From: BJGV01 sp964196335
Lineage (GTDB): Bacteria > Pseudomonadota > Gammaproteobacteria > Burkholderiales > Nitrosomonadaceae
Length of the DNA: 64,000 nucleotides
NCBI GenBank assembly: GCA_965238155.1
Contig: OZ250175.1
Location: forward strand, 1,860,001 to 1,924,000
Direction: 5' to 3'
The notes under the pieces are model-generated. The model did not search any database and had not been told where the DNA came from. It saw nothing but the letters and a program-made list of their open reading frames with translations. Of this stretch, positions 18,696 through 28,202 are shown one piece after another. The translations under genes were made by a program, and so were the position numbers. How positions within the stretch are numbered: position 1 is the stretch's first letter; the number at the start of each line of letters is the position of its first letter.

Positions 18696-18905
18696 AATTT
18701 ATTAAGTAGATATCAATCAGGCCTAGTAACTACGTCAGAAACAACGATGTATTTTCCTGTTAAAAAGTAATCCCACATTTATTGTAATTAATAATATTTC
18801 TATGCAAAAAATATTATCCCATTACTTCGTCTGGAATCTATGATTTTTGAGTCTAAATAGTTATCAAAACTAAAAATCCTGGACTTCTTCTTTATTCTCC
18901 GATAA

Positions 18906-19544
18906 CTAAAATCGATACCAATCTAATACTGTACGTTTAATAATATGTAGTTTGCCGTGAAAAAAGTGTTCAGCACCAGGAATTACTACTATCGGCAAAT
19001 CCTGTGGGGCAGCCCAATGTAAAACTGTTTTAAGCGGAACCACTTCATCCTGATCACCCTGAATAATCAATACTCTTTCAGCATAGCTAGAAATTGATGG
19101 CACCTGAAGGTGGTCTACCGAAGGAGCCACCATAATAAGGCTTTGCGGACTAAGAGACTTTGTTACATGGGCCTGGACTGCACCTCCAAAAGAGAAGCCG
19201 GCCAGTAATAACGTAAGATTTTTAGACCGCGCATCAAATTGATCCCGGACTGCTTCGACTACTGCAATGACGTCTTCTATTTCACCCAAGCCATCACCAT
19301 AAACCCCCTCGCTCTTGCCCACACCTCTGTAATTAAATTTAACTGTGATAAATCCAAGTTCAAATGAAGTCTTAAAAAGGGTATGCACTACCTTATTATC
19401 CATGGTGCCACCGTATAGTGGATGAGGATGGGCAATAACGGCTATCCCATGTCTATGCTCAGAATCTGGCTCTGCCAGAACCGTCTCCAGCTTACCAGCC
19501 GGACCATCAATAAAAAACTTCTGTGTAATATTGGAATTTAACAA
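18906..19544 (-). CDS. Alpha/beta hydrolase
   Basis: Cytosolic alpha/beta-hydrolase of 212 residues, similar to the short dienelactone-hydrolase-like group. The oxyanion region is HPHPLYGGTMDNKV, the nucleophile elbow is GFSFGG, the acid is in QGDQDEVVP, and the catalytic His is in PGAEHFFHG. The substrate is unknown. The start appears to be TTG, since no in-frame ATG precedes the conserved N-terminal strand. It is separated from the ferredoxin gene upstream by a spacer with a perfect hairpin. Confidence 0.85.
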   Translation of the reverse strand: MLNSNITQKFFIDGPAGKLETVLAEPDSEHRHGIAVIAHPHPLYGGTMDNKVVHTLFKTSFELGFITVKFNYRGVGKSEGVYGDGLGEIEDVIAVVEAVRDQFDARSKNLTLLLAGFSFGGAVQAHVTKSLSPQSLIMVAPSVDHLQVPSISSYAERVLIIQGDQDEVVPLKTVLHWAAPQDLPIVVIPGAEHFFHGKLHIIKRTVLDWYRF

Positions 19545-19629
19545 GGTAATTAAAAAGCGAGAGCCGAATTATATTTCTGGCCAACTATCTCCTCACTCCA
19601 TTAAGATTGATTACAACTAATTAACTGGC

Positions 19630-19659
19630 TTGTGATGGTAAATAAATTTACCATCACAA
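19630..19659. repeat. Perfect inverted repeat, 14-bp arms
   Basis: TTGTGATGGTAAAT and ATTTACCATCACAA flank a 2-nt loop. It sits between the 2Fe-2S ferredoxin gene and the hydrolase gene, 49 bp after the ferredoxin stop. There is no T-run on the downstream side, so it is either a weak transcript end, an mRNA-stabilising hairpin or a protein-binding site. Confidence 0.7.
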
Positions 19660-19707
19660 ATAATAGTATGTTGCCTTATTACTATTTCATATATAGAAAA
19701 TAAAACA

Positions 19708-20016
19708 TTAAATTCTCAGTCGATCCACCACACGACCATTTATTAGATGCTCCTCGATAATTTCATCTATATCTTCTTTATCCACATAGGTATACCAAAC
19801 TTCATCAGGATAAACCACAATAACCGGACCCTCATTACAACGATCAAGGCAACCAGCCATGTTTATTCTAATTTTCCCTTTGTGATCTAGCTTTAATTTC
19901 TTAATACGATTTTTAGCATAATCACGTATTTCCTGAGCACTGTGGTCGTTACAGCATATTGCTCCGGCTTCCCTCTGGTTGACACAGAAGAATACATGTT
20001 GTCGATAATAGCTCAT
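19708..20016 (-). CDS. Thioredoxin-like 2Fe-2S ferredoxin
   Basis: Small ferredoxin of 102 residues with a thioredoxin-like fold. The cluster cysteines are C11 in VFFCVN, C21/C22 in GAICCN, C56 in MAGCLDRC and C60, followed by NEGPVIVVYPD, typical of this (2Fe-2S) ferredoxin group. It is a likely soluble electron carrier; its partner is unknown. It is probably transcribed on its own, with a gap of 245 bp from potD upstream. Confidence 0.92.
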   Translation of the reverse strand: MSYYRQHVFFCVNQREAGAICCNDHSAQEIRDYAKNRIKKLKLDHKGKIRINMAGCLDRCNEGPVIVVYPDEVWYTYVDKEDIDEIIEEHLINGRVVDRLRI

Positions 20017-20261
20017 CTAAACTCTTAGAAAATAATCAAGGGTAAATTATACCGGAATGATGAGGTTATCTTTGATAACCAATTATATTAAATTATTATC
20101 AACTACTGACTAATAGTTGGCCTCACTACCAGATCAAATTGTTTATGATAATCACACATAGATATAATAATACAGCATAACCCCTGATTCAGTAAATATC
20201 TGAGCACGAATTCTGAAACTGATATATGACAATACTAAATTTTTATTTACCCGGATTATAA

Positions 20262-21353
20262 TTATCTTAATTTTATTTCAGTCCACAATCGGTTTAATAA
20301 GCGACGCTGATGCTGGTCAAAATCTTGTAACATCTCAATCCGGGCAAATAATTTTTCGTCAGGGAATACTGCACTATTACTAATAATATCTGGCTCAATA
20401 AACTTTATTGCATCCATATTGGGATTTCCTGACCCGATCAGATTAGTAAGCTCGGCAGAGTTCTTCCCATCCAACATAAAATTTATGAACTGATGTGCCA
20501 GATCAGCGCGTACTCCACTTTGATGCAACACCATGCTATCAAGCGATAGTACTCCGCCCTCCTTTGGTGTTGAATAACCGATAGTGAATTCTCTGCCTGA
20601 TTTTTTAGCGTCAAGTTCCGCCTGATACATGTCATTAGAATATCCATGTGCTACCCACAGGTTTCCCAATGCAAGCTCTCTAATGTAACTGGTGTTACTG
20701 AAAGCAGCCCAGTAAGGTTTGGCACGTATAATCAATTCTTTTGCCTGATTCCAGTGTTCTTCATTTGTGTCATTTACTGAATAACCTAAATATTTGAGTG
20801 CAGCAGCCATCAATTCACGTTGACTATCAAGTACAGTTACCCTCCCCTTTAATTTTTTAAGATACTTTGGCTCAAAAATTATTGCCCAGGTATTAACTGG
20901 CAGGCTCAAATCACGAATTTTTTCCTGATTGAAACCAAGTAAAGTCAGAGTATATGCATAAGGAACAGAATATACATTACCCGGATCAAATTTAGTATTC
21001 AGGTGTGCAGGATGAATATTCTTGAAGTTTGACAGTAGTGATTTGTTTAATGGCTTTAATACACCTTGACGAATAAGCGAGTCCATTGCGTTGCCAGTAG
21101 GAACAATAAGATCATAGCCTGCCGCACCGGCTGCAAGCTTTGCCAGCATCTCTTCATTATCGGAATAGTAATTCTGAGAAAGATTGCAGTTACAGGATTG
21201 TTCAAAACGTTTTACCGTTTCAGGTGCAATGTAATGGTTCCAGTTAAACAAATACAGGATATTCTCTTCTCTAATGGTGGAATCTGGCTTGTCTCCCTGA
21301 TCAGTACAACTTGTTACAAATAATGTCGAAAGGATCAGTATGGCCGCAAACAT
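20262..21353 (-). CDS. potD: Polyamine ABC transporter, substrate-binding lipoprotein
   Basis: Captures spermidine or putrescine outside the inner membrane for import. I chose the ATG at 21353: it gives a 363-residue protein with a lipoprotein signal (FVTSC, Cys16). A longer frame would overlap the upstream permease and bury the signal. The mature N-terminus LYLFNWNHYIAPETVKRF is the PotD/PotF binding-lobe signature. Lipid anchoring is less usual than a free periplasmic protein in Gram-negative bacteria. It is the last gene of potABCD. PotD and PotF cannot be separated by eye. Confidence 0.88.
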   Translation of the reverse strand: MFAAILILSTLFVTSCTDQGDKPDSTIREENILYLFNWNHYIAPETVKRFEQSCNCNLSQNYYSDNEEMLAKLAAGAAGYDLIVPTGNAMDSLIRQGVLKPLNKSLLSNFKNIHPAHLNTKFDPGNVYSVPYAYTLTLLGFNQEKIRDLSLPVNTWAIIFEPKYLKKLKGRVTVLDSQRELMAAALKYLGYSVNDTNEEHWNQAKELIIRAKPYWAAFSNTSYIRELALGNLWVAHGYSNDMYQAELDAKKSGREFTIGYSTPKEGGVLSLDSMVLHQSGVRADLAHQFINFMLDGKNSAELTNLIGSGNPNMDAIKFIEPDIISNSAVFPDEKLFARIEMLQDFDQHQRRLLNRLWTEIKLR

Positions 21354-21369
21354 TATTAAATAAGAATTG

Positions 21370-22161
21370 TTAGCGACCACTGGTTCCTCCGCCACGCAAT
21401 ACACCAGAGTCAAGCTTAGTAGCAATTATGATCATTACAAGTGTAAGCAGCATTAACAAAGTAGATATGGCATTCACCTCTGGAGTAACTGCAACCTTGA
21501 TCATAGTGTAAATTTGAATCGGAAGTATTGGTTCCCCCACACCTTTGGTAAAAAAAGTAATGACAAAGTCATCTATGGACAAGGTAAACGACATCAGTGC
21601 ACCTGCAACTACTGCTGGCATAATCAGCGGCAATGTAATAAGACGGAAACATTGTATGGGAGATGCACCAAGGTCACGGGCCGCTTCAAAAATACTCCAG
21701 TCCATACCTTGTAACCGGGAACGCACGATGATAGCGACAAAACCAATACAAAATGTGGTGTGTGCAATAATAATTGATACCATACCAAGCGTCAGGTTAA
21801 GTATCTGTAAAAAAAATAACAGTAATGATACGCCTAGCAATATTTCAGGCATCGCTACGGGTGAGAATACAATAATAGATAATACTTTCAGCTTGTAACG
21901 ATGTATTGCAAGACCTGCCATTGTTCCAAGTATTGTAGCTAAGAAACTTGCACTAAAGGCTATGATTAGTGAGTTGCGTGCAGCAGTAAGCATTTCCTCG
22001 TTATTAAAAAGTGCTTCATACCAATACAAAGTAAAGCCCACCCATTCCGTGTTTAACTTTGAATCATTGAATGAATACACTACAACGATCATAAGTGGAA
22101 TATAGAGAAAAGCATAAACCAAAACTGCCGCAATCCATAACCTGAAGTTGCTATTCTGCAT
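21370..22161 (-). CDS. potC: Polyamine ABC transporter, permease (PotC/PotI type)
   Basis: Inner-membrane permease of 263 residues with about six hydrophobic segments. The EAA loop that contacts the ATPase reads EAARDLGASPIQCFRLITLP. The C-terminal part (SIDDFVITFFTKG) is typical of PotC/PotI. The start overlaps the end of the PotB-type gene by 11 bp and the stop lies 16 bp before potD, so it belongs to the same operon. Confidence 0.92.
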   Translation of the reverse strand: MQNSNFRLWIAAVLVYAFLYIPLMIVVVYSFNDSKLNTEWVGFTLYWYEALFNNEEMLTAARNSLIIAFSASFLATILGTMAGLAIHRYKLKVLSIIVFSPVAMPEILLGVSLLLFFLQILNLTLGMVSIIIAHTTFCIGFVAIIVRSRLQGMDWSIFEAARDLGASPIQCFRLITLPLIMPAVVAGALMSFTLSIDDFVITFFTKGVGEPILPIQIYTMIKVAVTPEVNAISTLLMLLTLVMIIIATKLDSGVLRGGGTSGR

Positions 22162-23068
22162 ACTTCATTCCTCCCAACCAACGGGCGACCCATGCTGTTA
22201 ACCCGGCGACAGCCAATACTGCCAACGTTAGCATAATTGACAGAGTCGAGCCGAAAGGCCAGTCTCTGGTACCGAGAAATTGATCCTTGATTAGGTTTCC
22301 GATAAGAATGTCCCCAGTACCTCCAAGCATTTCAGGAATTGCAAACATACCCAATACAGGAATAAATACTAATGCCGAACCTGCTAATACGCCGGGCAAT
22401 GACATCGGCCAGGTAACTTTCCAGAATCGTTGCCAGCTGCTAGCGCCCAGGTCCTGTGCCGCATCTAAAAGTGTTGGGTTATGCTTCTCTAGGTTTGTGT
22501 ATAGGGGCAAAACCATAAATGGAAGATGCACATAAACCATACCTACCAGCACTGCAAACGGAGAGAACAGCAGTGTTACCGGAGCAATCCCTAATACTTC
22601 TAAAATGGTATTGATTAAATTGCTGACAGCTGATTCAGGACCAAGAATAATCATCCAGGCATAAATACGAATTAAAAAATTACTTGCAAGTGGAAGCACT
22701 ACCAACAACACCATCAAGTTTTGAAAACGTTTTTTGCTGCGCGTGATTAACAATGCAAGCGGATAAGCCATTATGAGGCAGATTAAAGTAGTAACTGCGG
22801 CAACACCAAAAGACTTAAGGAAAACTTCTGCATAGAGAGTATTACTTAAAAAAAACTTGAACGCTTCTAAAGTCAGACCGTACCCGCCATCAGCCTCTCC
22901 TGCCGGAGTAACAAGGGGCGCCAGACCACCGAACTCTCCGGAAAAACGAAGAGAAGTAACAAACATGATCAGACTGGGTACGACAAAAAATATTAGCAAA
23001 AATAGTAGCGGAGGCCCAACTATTAGCCATTTTGTAATACGACCTCCTATAACATTTTCATTATTCAT
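22151..23068 (-). CDS. potB: Polyamine ABC transporter, permease (PotB/PotH type)
   Basis: Inner-membrane permease of 305 residues from the ATG at 23068, which overlaps the potA stop by 8 bp. An ATG seven codons upstream (23089) is also possible. The first membrane segment is ITKWLIVGPPLLFLLIFFVV, with further segments to the C-terminus. The EAA loop is DAAQDLGASSWQRFWKVTWP. It pairs with the following PotC-type permease to form the channel. Confidence 0.91.
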   Translation of the reverse strand: MNNENVIGGRITKWLIVGPPLLFLLIFFVVPSLIMFVTSLRFSGEFGGLAPLVTPAGEADGGYGLTLEAFKFFLSNTLYAEVFLKSFGVAAVTTLICLIMAYPLALLITRSKKRFQNLMVLLVVLPLASNFLIRIYAWMIILGPESAVSNLINTILEVLGIAPVTLLFSPFAVLVGMVYVHLPFMVLPLYTNLEKHNPTLLDAAQDLGASSWQRFWKVTWPMSLPGVLAGSALVFIPVLGMFAIPEMLGGTGDILIGNLIKDQFLGTRDWPFGSTLSIMLTLAVLAVAGLTAWVARWLGGMKYAE

Positions 23069-24146
23069 TGAGAAAAATACCTGCCTCATATTTCCAGGCC
23101 ACTAATACTGAATCACCCACTTCAAAAGATTTGGCTTGCCCCGGTGTAGAATTTGGAAGTAAAGATTCGATGCGGGTACCGTTAACTAACTCCACGATAT
23201 AAGATGTGACATCACCCGAGTAAAGGTAATCATGGACCTTGCCGCGAAAACAATCCTTAACCTCTGCTTCTTCCGAGTAAGGCAGAATCTGCACCTGTTC
23301 GGGACGAATAGCTATAGCACCTTTATCACCAACATGAGTTCCTTCCTTACCAGGGACGGTCATTTCACCTAATCCTGACAAAATTAGTTTCAGATGTGAT
23401 GATGTAGTTTCAAGTACCTGCGCATCCATCATATTTGTCTTTCCGATAAAACCTGCAACAAATCTATTTTTAGGAAATCCATAGATCCTGGACGGCTGAT
23501 CAATCTGCTCTACATTACCGTGGTTCATTACTGCTATGCGATGTGAAAGTGCCAATGCTTCGTTCTGAGCATGAGTAACAAATACAAAGGTAACTCCTGC
23601 CTCTTGTTGCAAGTTAACAAGCTCAATCTGCATCTCCTCACGTAACTTTGCATCCAGTGCGCCCAATGGTTCGTCCAGTAATAATAAACGTGGATGATTA
23701 ATGAGTCCTCTGGCAAATGCTACACGCTGCTTCTGTCCTCCTGATAGTTCATGAGGAAAACGATCAGCAAATCTGGAGAGGCGCACTTTATCTAAGAATT
23801 CTTTTACTCTGGAATTAATCTCACCCGTCATTTTTCCAGCCATCTTAAGCGGAAAAGCAACATTCTCCGCTACTGTCATATGTGGAAACAGTGCGTAGCT
23901 TTGGAATACGGTATGGATAGGACGTTTCTCTGGCGGTATACTGAGAATATTTATACCGTCCAGTAGTATTTGGCCGGAATCAGGCAGATCGAAACCTGCA
24001 ATCATGCGTAATAGTGTTGTCTTACCACAACCAGACGGCCCTAACAGGGTAAAAAATTCACCTACTTCGATAGTAATGTTGACGTTATTTACTGCGGTAA
24101 AATCACCAAATGATCTTGTCACGTCACATATTTCGAGTAATGCCAT
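23061..24146 (-). CDS. potA: Polyamine ABC transporter, ATP-binding protein
   Basis: Cytosolic ATPase of the importer, 361 residues. Walker A GPSGCGKTT, signature LSGGQKQRVA, Walker B LLLLDEPLGALDAKLRE and the switch His (FVTHAQNEAL) are all present. The C-terminal TOBE-like domain (about 270-355) is as in PotA. It is the first gene of potABCD. The 74-bp spacer to ubiB is short enough that transcription could run on from ubiB. Confidence 0.95.
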   Translation of the reverse strand: MALLEICDVTRSFGDFTAVNNVNITIEVGEFFTLLGPSGCGKTTLLRMIAGFDLPDSGQILLDGINILSIPPEKRPIHTVFQSYALFPHMTVAENVAFPLKMAGKMTGEINSRVKEFLDKVRLSRFADRFPHELSGGQKQRVAFARGLINHPRLLLLDEPLGALDAKLREEMQIELVNLQQEAGVTFVFVTHAQNEALALSHRIAVMNHGNVEQIDQPSRIYGFPKNRFVAGFIGKTNMMDAQVLETTSSHLKLILSGLGEMTVPGKEGTHVGDKGAIAIRPEQVQILPYSEEAEVKDCFRGKVHDYLYSGDVTSYIVELVNGTRIESLLPNSTPGQAKSFEVGDSVLVAWKYEAGIFLNE

Positions 24147-24220
24147 AGCCTACTATTTAAAAAACCAGAGATTCCATCAAAAATTACTGACGAATTTACA
24201 AGGTATCTCTTTAAAGTACA

Positions 24221-25738
24221 TTATTGCCATATCTGCCAAAATAACAATGCTGTTAACAGAATTGACAAAACAAATAACAAACGGCTCTGTCGCTTTTCTT
24301 CTTTCAGTAATTCAGTCATTCTTTTTTCAAGCCCTTCTGCAGGGTCCCTACTCAAAGCCTGGTACATCAGGCGAGGAAATTGTGGCATCATAACAGCCCA
24401 GCTCGGTCCTTCCTTTTGTACGCGACGAAGCATCCCACGCCAACCAATTTGCTCAGACATCCAATCCCCCAGATATGGTTTGGCTGTTGACCACAGGTCT
24501 AGGTCCGGGTCAAGGTCTCGACCAAGCCCCTCAATATTTAGTAATGTTTTTTGCAGCATAACCAGTTGTGGTTGAATCTCCACATGGAATTGACGTGATG
24601 TTTGAAATAAACGTAATAGCACACGACCAAAAGAAATCTCCTTTAGTGGTCTATCAAAAATCGGCTCACATACCGCACGGATTGCATTTTCAAAATCATC
24701 AACCCTTGTATCCTTCGGGGCCCAACCTGCCTCAACATGCGCTTCCGCAACACGCCTATAGTCCCGGCCAAAAAAAGCCAGGAAATTTTGTGCCAAATAG
24801 TTCTTATCTTCATCTGTAAGTGTACCCATGATACCAAAATCAACTGCAATATAACGCCCGTCACTACCGACAAAAATATTACCAGGATGCATATCTGCGT
24901 GAAAATATCCATCTCTGAATACCTGGGTGAAAAAGATTTCCACTCCCATACGAGCAAGCTTTGGGATATCTACGCCCTGTTCACGCAATGTGGATACATG
25001 ACTAATAGGTGTTCCATGAACACGTCCCATTACCATGACCCCTGAATGACAATATTTCCAATATACTTCCGGTACAAATAACAACGGCGAATCAAGAAAA
25101 TTACGTCTCAATTGGCTACAATTGGAAGCTTCACGTAAAAGATCAAGTTCATCATCCAGATGTCGCGCGAATTCCAATACTACTTCTCGTGGCTTTAATC
25201 GTTTGCCATCCGGCCACAAAGCTTCAGCCAACCATGCGCCGGTTTCCATCAAAGCAACATCATGTGCAATAATTTTACCAATTCCGGGACGTAAAACTTT
25301 TACAGCAACTTTGGTACCATCATGTAATACTGCAAAATGTACCTGAGCAACTGAAGCACTGGCTATCGGCTCAGGATCAAACTTTGAGAATACTTCATTA
25401 ACTGATTTTCCATATATCTTCTCTAATGTTGTTAGCACAATACTGGAAGAAAAAGGTGGAACCTGATCTTGAAGTTTAGCCAGTTCATCTGCGATATCTT
25501 GTGGCAATAGATCACGACGGGTAGATAACATTTGACCAAATTTTATAAAAATAGGCCCCAGAGTTTCCAAAGCCATACGCAAACGTTCCGCGCGCGGTCT
25601 CTTTAGTTTTCTACGCCAAAATGTTAATAACCAAATCGGTATTTTTAGTGCGCGCATCCACCCATGGCTTGGGAAAAATTCCTCAAGGCCAAAACGAAAT
25701 GCTACATCATTAATTTTTAAGAGACGAAAAAAACGCAT
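24221..25738 (-). CDS. ubiB: UbiB, atypical kinase-like protein of ubiquinone biosynthesis
   Basis: ABC1/ADCK-family atypical kinase needed for ubiquinone synthesis, 505 residues. The ATP-binding region includes PIASASVAQVH (Ala-rich loop) and VAVKVLRPG. The catalytic part has YFHADMHPGNIFV and the metal-binding VDFGIMG. A hydrophobic segment near the C-terminus (LLFVLSILLTALLFW) anchors it to the membrane. It follows ubiJ and ubiE on the same strand, the usual ubi cluster. Confidence 0.95.
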   Translation of the reverse strand: MRFFRLLKINDVAFRFGLEEFFPSHGWMRALKIPIWLLTFWRRKLKRPRAERLRMALETLGPIFIKFGQMLSTRRDLLPQDIADELAKLQDQVPPFSSSIVLTTLEKIYGKSVNEVFSKFDPEPIASASVAQVHFAVLHDGTKVAVKVLRPGIGKIIAHDVALMETGAWLAEALWPDGKRLKPREVVLEFARHLDDELDLLREASNCSQLRRNFLDSPLLFVPEVYWKYCHSGVMVMGRVHGTPISHVSTLREQGVDIPKLARMGVEIFFTQVFRDGYFHADMHPGNIFVGSDGRYIAVDFGIMGTLTDEDKNYLAQNFLAFFGRDYRRVAEAHVEAGWAPKDTRVDDFENAIRAVCEPIFDRPLKEISFGRVLLRLFQTSRQFHVEIQPQLVMLQKTLLNIEGLGRDLDPDLDLWSTAKPYLGDWMSEQIGWRGMLRRVQKEGPSWAVMMPQFPRLMYQALSRDPAEGLEKRMTELLKEEKRQSRLLFVLSILLTALLFWQIWQ

Positions 25739-25789
25739 TTATTTTATAAACAATTGTTCATTTATTATTAAATATCCTCATAAAGATCT

Positions 25790-26371
25790 TTAACGATCTC
25801 TCTTACTAATTTTTTCTATTCGAATTTCTAACTGCTCCACTTCCTTACTTAATGCACTCACATCATCAATAAATTCTTTGGTATGAGAAGATTTAGCCAA
25901 TAGCGGCTGCTCCTCTAACCAGTATTCCGCCAATGCTTCTGATAAGTTCTGAATAGTCTCACTGTGCCAGTATTTTATGTCCTTACTAGTCTGTACTATA
26001 CGGTGAGCAAAAATATCACCCGTAATCCGACTCAAGTCCTGTTCCAGATCCCAATGCAGGTTCTTACTTATATAAATAAGTTCTTCAGCAAATACATCAT
26101 CTCCAGATATACTAATTTCACTATAGGCATCTTCATCATGAGTAAACAAACGCGATAGCAAACCGAGTGTAAAAGTAGCAGTAGTATCAATATTGGCACC
26201 ATTAGCCGCTGCTGATAATTCACCGCTCTCTTGTACAGTTAGTGCAGTACTCAAGAATGGTGGAATACAAAGCTGTACTGTCTTGCCAGTATGTGACTGA
26301 AGTCGTCTCTTAGCCCAGCTTTCACTAAGCAGAATATGATTAAATGGAGCTAAAGCTACAGAAGACAACAT
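25790..26371 (-). CDS. ubiJ: Ubiquinone biosynthesis accessory factor UbiJ (SCP2-like)
   Basis: Lipid-binding accessory protein of the soluble ubiquinone-synthesis complex, 193 residues. The N-terminal half fits the SCP2 fold (VALAPFNHILL, AKRRLQSHTGKTVQL), and the C-terminal part (EEQPLLAKSSHTKEFIDDV and EVEQLEIRIEK) is helical and coiled-coil-like, as in UbiJ. Position between ubiE and ubiB is the strongest support, since the sequence is poorly conserved. Confidence 0.85.
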   Translation of the reverse strand: MLSSVALAPFNHILLSESWAKRRLQSHTGKTVQLCIPPFLSTALTVQESGELSAAANGANIDTTATFTLGLLSRLFTHDEDAYSEISISGDDVFAEELIYISKNLHWDLEQDLSRITGDIFAHRIVQTSKDIKYWHSETIQNLSEALAEYWLEEQPLLAKSSHTKEFIDDVSALSKEVEQLEIRIEKISKRDR

Positions 26372-26473
26372 GATAATTTTGGAATCTCGGAATACCTTTT
26401 AAATTTTAGGCAGCAACCAAACTAACTTGAAATACAGGCTATCTATATACATTATACTGTTGTTTACAAGAGC

Positions 26474-27208
26474 CTAGAATTTATTACCACGATGCAATGC
26501 AACTACTCCTGCAGTAAGGTTGAAATACTCAACTCTCTCAAAACCAGCCTGCTGCATCAGTTCCTTTAACTCTTCCTGATCAGGGTGAACACGAATAGAC
26601 TCAGCCAGGTAACGATAACTATTTTCGTCATTAGCAATAAATTTACCTATAGCAGGTAACACATTAAACGAGTATTTATCATATATCGGTTGTAATGGTT
26701 CCCAGATTTTGGAAAATTCAAGAATAACTAGACGTCCGCCAGGACAAAGCACTCGCAACATTTCTTTCAATGCCACATCCTTATGGGTCATATTCCTAAG
26801 TCCAAACGCAACACTCACACAATTAAAATAATTATCTGGAAAAGGTAATTTTTCAGCATCACACTGTGCTACTGATGCGTTAAGGCCATGATCTAAAATC
26901 CGGTCACGGCCTATGGAAAGCATAGAATTATTTATATCAGTAAGCCATATCTCTCCGCTCTCTCCGATATGCTCAATAAACAATGTGCTCAGATCCGCTG
27001 TGCCACCTGCGATGTCGAGAACTCGATCACCTGCCTTGACTCCACTTGCCTCTACAGCAAAACGCTTCCACAGCCTGTGCATCCCGGCCGACATGAGATC
27101 ATTCATTAAGTTATAGCGCTCTGCTACAGAATCAAATACTCCTGCTACCTTACGTGCTTTATCAGTTTCAGGAACTGAGTTAAAACCGAAATGTGTGGTT
27201 TTGGTCAT
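26474..27208 (-). CDS. ubiE: Ubiquinone/menaquinone methyltransferase
   Basis: SAM-dependent C-methyltransferase acting on a late ubiquinone intermediate, 244 residues. The SAM motif is VLDIAGGTADLS, preceded by the family signature VFDSVAERYNLMNDLMS. The second signature FGLRNMTHKDVALKEMLRVL and the C-terminal YFNLTAGVVALHRG are typical of UbiE. It is first of the ubiE-ubiJ-ubiB genes here. Confidence 0.96.
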   Translation of the reverse strand: MTKTTHFGFNSVPETDKARKVAGVFDSVAERYNLMNDLMSAGMHRLWKRFAVEASGVKAGDRVLDIAGGTADLSTLFIEHIGESGEIWLTDINNSMLSIGRDRILDHGLNASVAQCDAEKLPFPDNYFNCVSVAFGLRNMTHKDVALKEMLRVLCPGGRLVILEFSKIWEPLQPIYDKYSFNVLPAIGKFIANDENSYRYLAESIRVHPDQEELKELMQQAGFERVEYFNLTAGVVALHRGNKF

Positions 27209-27308
27209 AAATGATTTTTAATAAAACACCATAAGTATAGTTTCTGCAAAAAATTTGCAAATTAACGCTATTCATTCTCTTACAGTATTGATTCTATCTG
27301 TGTACAGG

Positions 27309-27692
27309 TTATTCTGCAGACAATTTCCTACTTGCACCTGCCTCATCCATTCTTTCTAGATAACGTCGCCACATTTTATCCTGGTTTATACCATAACTAT
27401 AAAGCAGGTCCCACGAATATAAACCTGAATTATGGCCGTCTGAAAAATTCAGCTGGACTGCATAACTACCCACTGGCTCAATATGATTTATATTTACATC
27501 CTGTTTTCCAGTTTGTAATATTTCCTGCCCGGGACTATGTCCACGCACTTCAGCTGAAGGTGAATGGACGCGCAAGAATTCGTAGGAAAATTTAAAAATT
27601 TTTCCCCCTGCAAAAGAAATCTCCATTAACCTGGATTGCTGATGTAATTTTATTTCATTTGGTCTAGGAGTATCTGCACTTAAACCTGCCAT
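27309..27692 (-). CDS. DUF971-domain protein
   Basis: 127 residues of the DUF971 family, which resembles the N-terminal domain of gamma-butyrobetaine hydroxylase. The core reads FKFSYEFLRVHSPSAEVRGH followed by VNINHIEPVGSYAVQLNF and YSWDLLYSYG. The family often lies just upstream of ubiE in Betaproteobacteria, as here, and some members are proposed to have Fe-S related roles. The function is not shown by the sequence. Confidence 0.88.
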   Translation of the reverse strand: MAGLSADTPRPNEIKLHQQSRLMEISFAGGKIFKFSYEFLRVHSPSAEVRGHSPGQEILQTGKQDVNINHIEPVGSYAVQLNFSDGHNSGLYSWDLLYSYGINQDKMWRRYLERMDEAGASRKLSAE

Positions 27693-27764
27693 GATAATAT
27701 TTACTCAGTAGAGGCGAAGTATAATAAATACACCTATATTTATCATATTTATAGCCTCAAATAT

Positions 27765-28202
27765 TTAACGTAAGCCAAGTAATTCAACATCAAAAACTAA
27801 AACTGCATTAGGTGGAATCGAATCCCCAGCTCCGCGTGTACCATATCCAAGATGGGCTGGAACAATCAGCGTTCTTTGTCCCCCGACTTTCATTCCTACA
27901 ACTCCCTGATCCCAACCTTTAATTACTCGCCCAGAACCCAGTGGAAAAACAAATGGTTTACCCCGATCAACTGAGCTGTCAAATTTAGCTCCCTTTTTCT
28001 GAGGTGCATCCGCTTTATAAAGCCAACCTGTGTAATGGACTTTAACCGTATGGCCTCCGGTTGCCTCTTCACCAGTCCCTACTTTGGTATCAGTTTTTAT
28101 AAGTTCTGTTACTTTTGTAGTATCAGAGAATGCATGCTGCTGTAGTAACAACATACTAAAGATTACTGTACTCAAATTAAGTATTGCTTTTACTTTGGTC
28201 AT
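27765..28202 (-). CDS. FKBP-type peptidyl-prolyl cis-trans isomerase, exported
   Basis: Prolyl isomerase that helps proteins fold in the periplasm, 145 residues. A signal peptide (to about residue 26, ending HAFSD) precedes one FKBP domain: VKVHYTGWL, FDSSVDRGKPFVFPLG, VIKGWDQGVVGMKVGG and PAHLGYGTRGAG, ending in VFDVELLGL. This is the short single-domain form without a dimerisation domain. It is transcribed on its own or with the DUF971 gene 72 bp downstream. Confidence 0.95.
   Translation of the reverse strand: MTKVKAILNLSTVIFSMLLLQQHAFSDTTKVTELIKTDTKVGTGEEATGGHTVKVHYTGWLYKADAPQKKGAKFDSSVDRGKPFVFPLGSGRVIKGWDQGVVGMKVGGQRTLIVPAHLGYGTRGAGDSIPPNAVLVFDVELLGLR

Noticed and set aside
20064..20080. 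GGTTATC-TTT-GATAACC hairpin as terminator
   Set aside because: The stem is short, no T-run follows on either strand, and it lies nearly 200 bp after potD.
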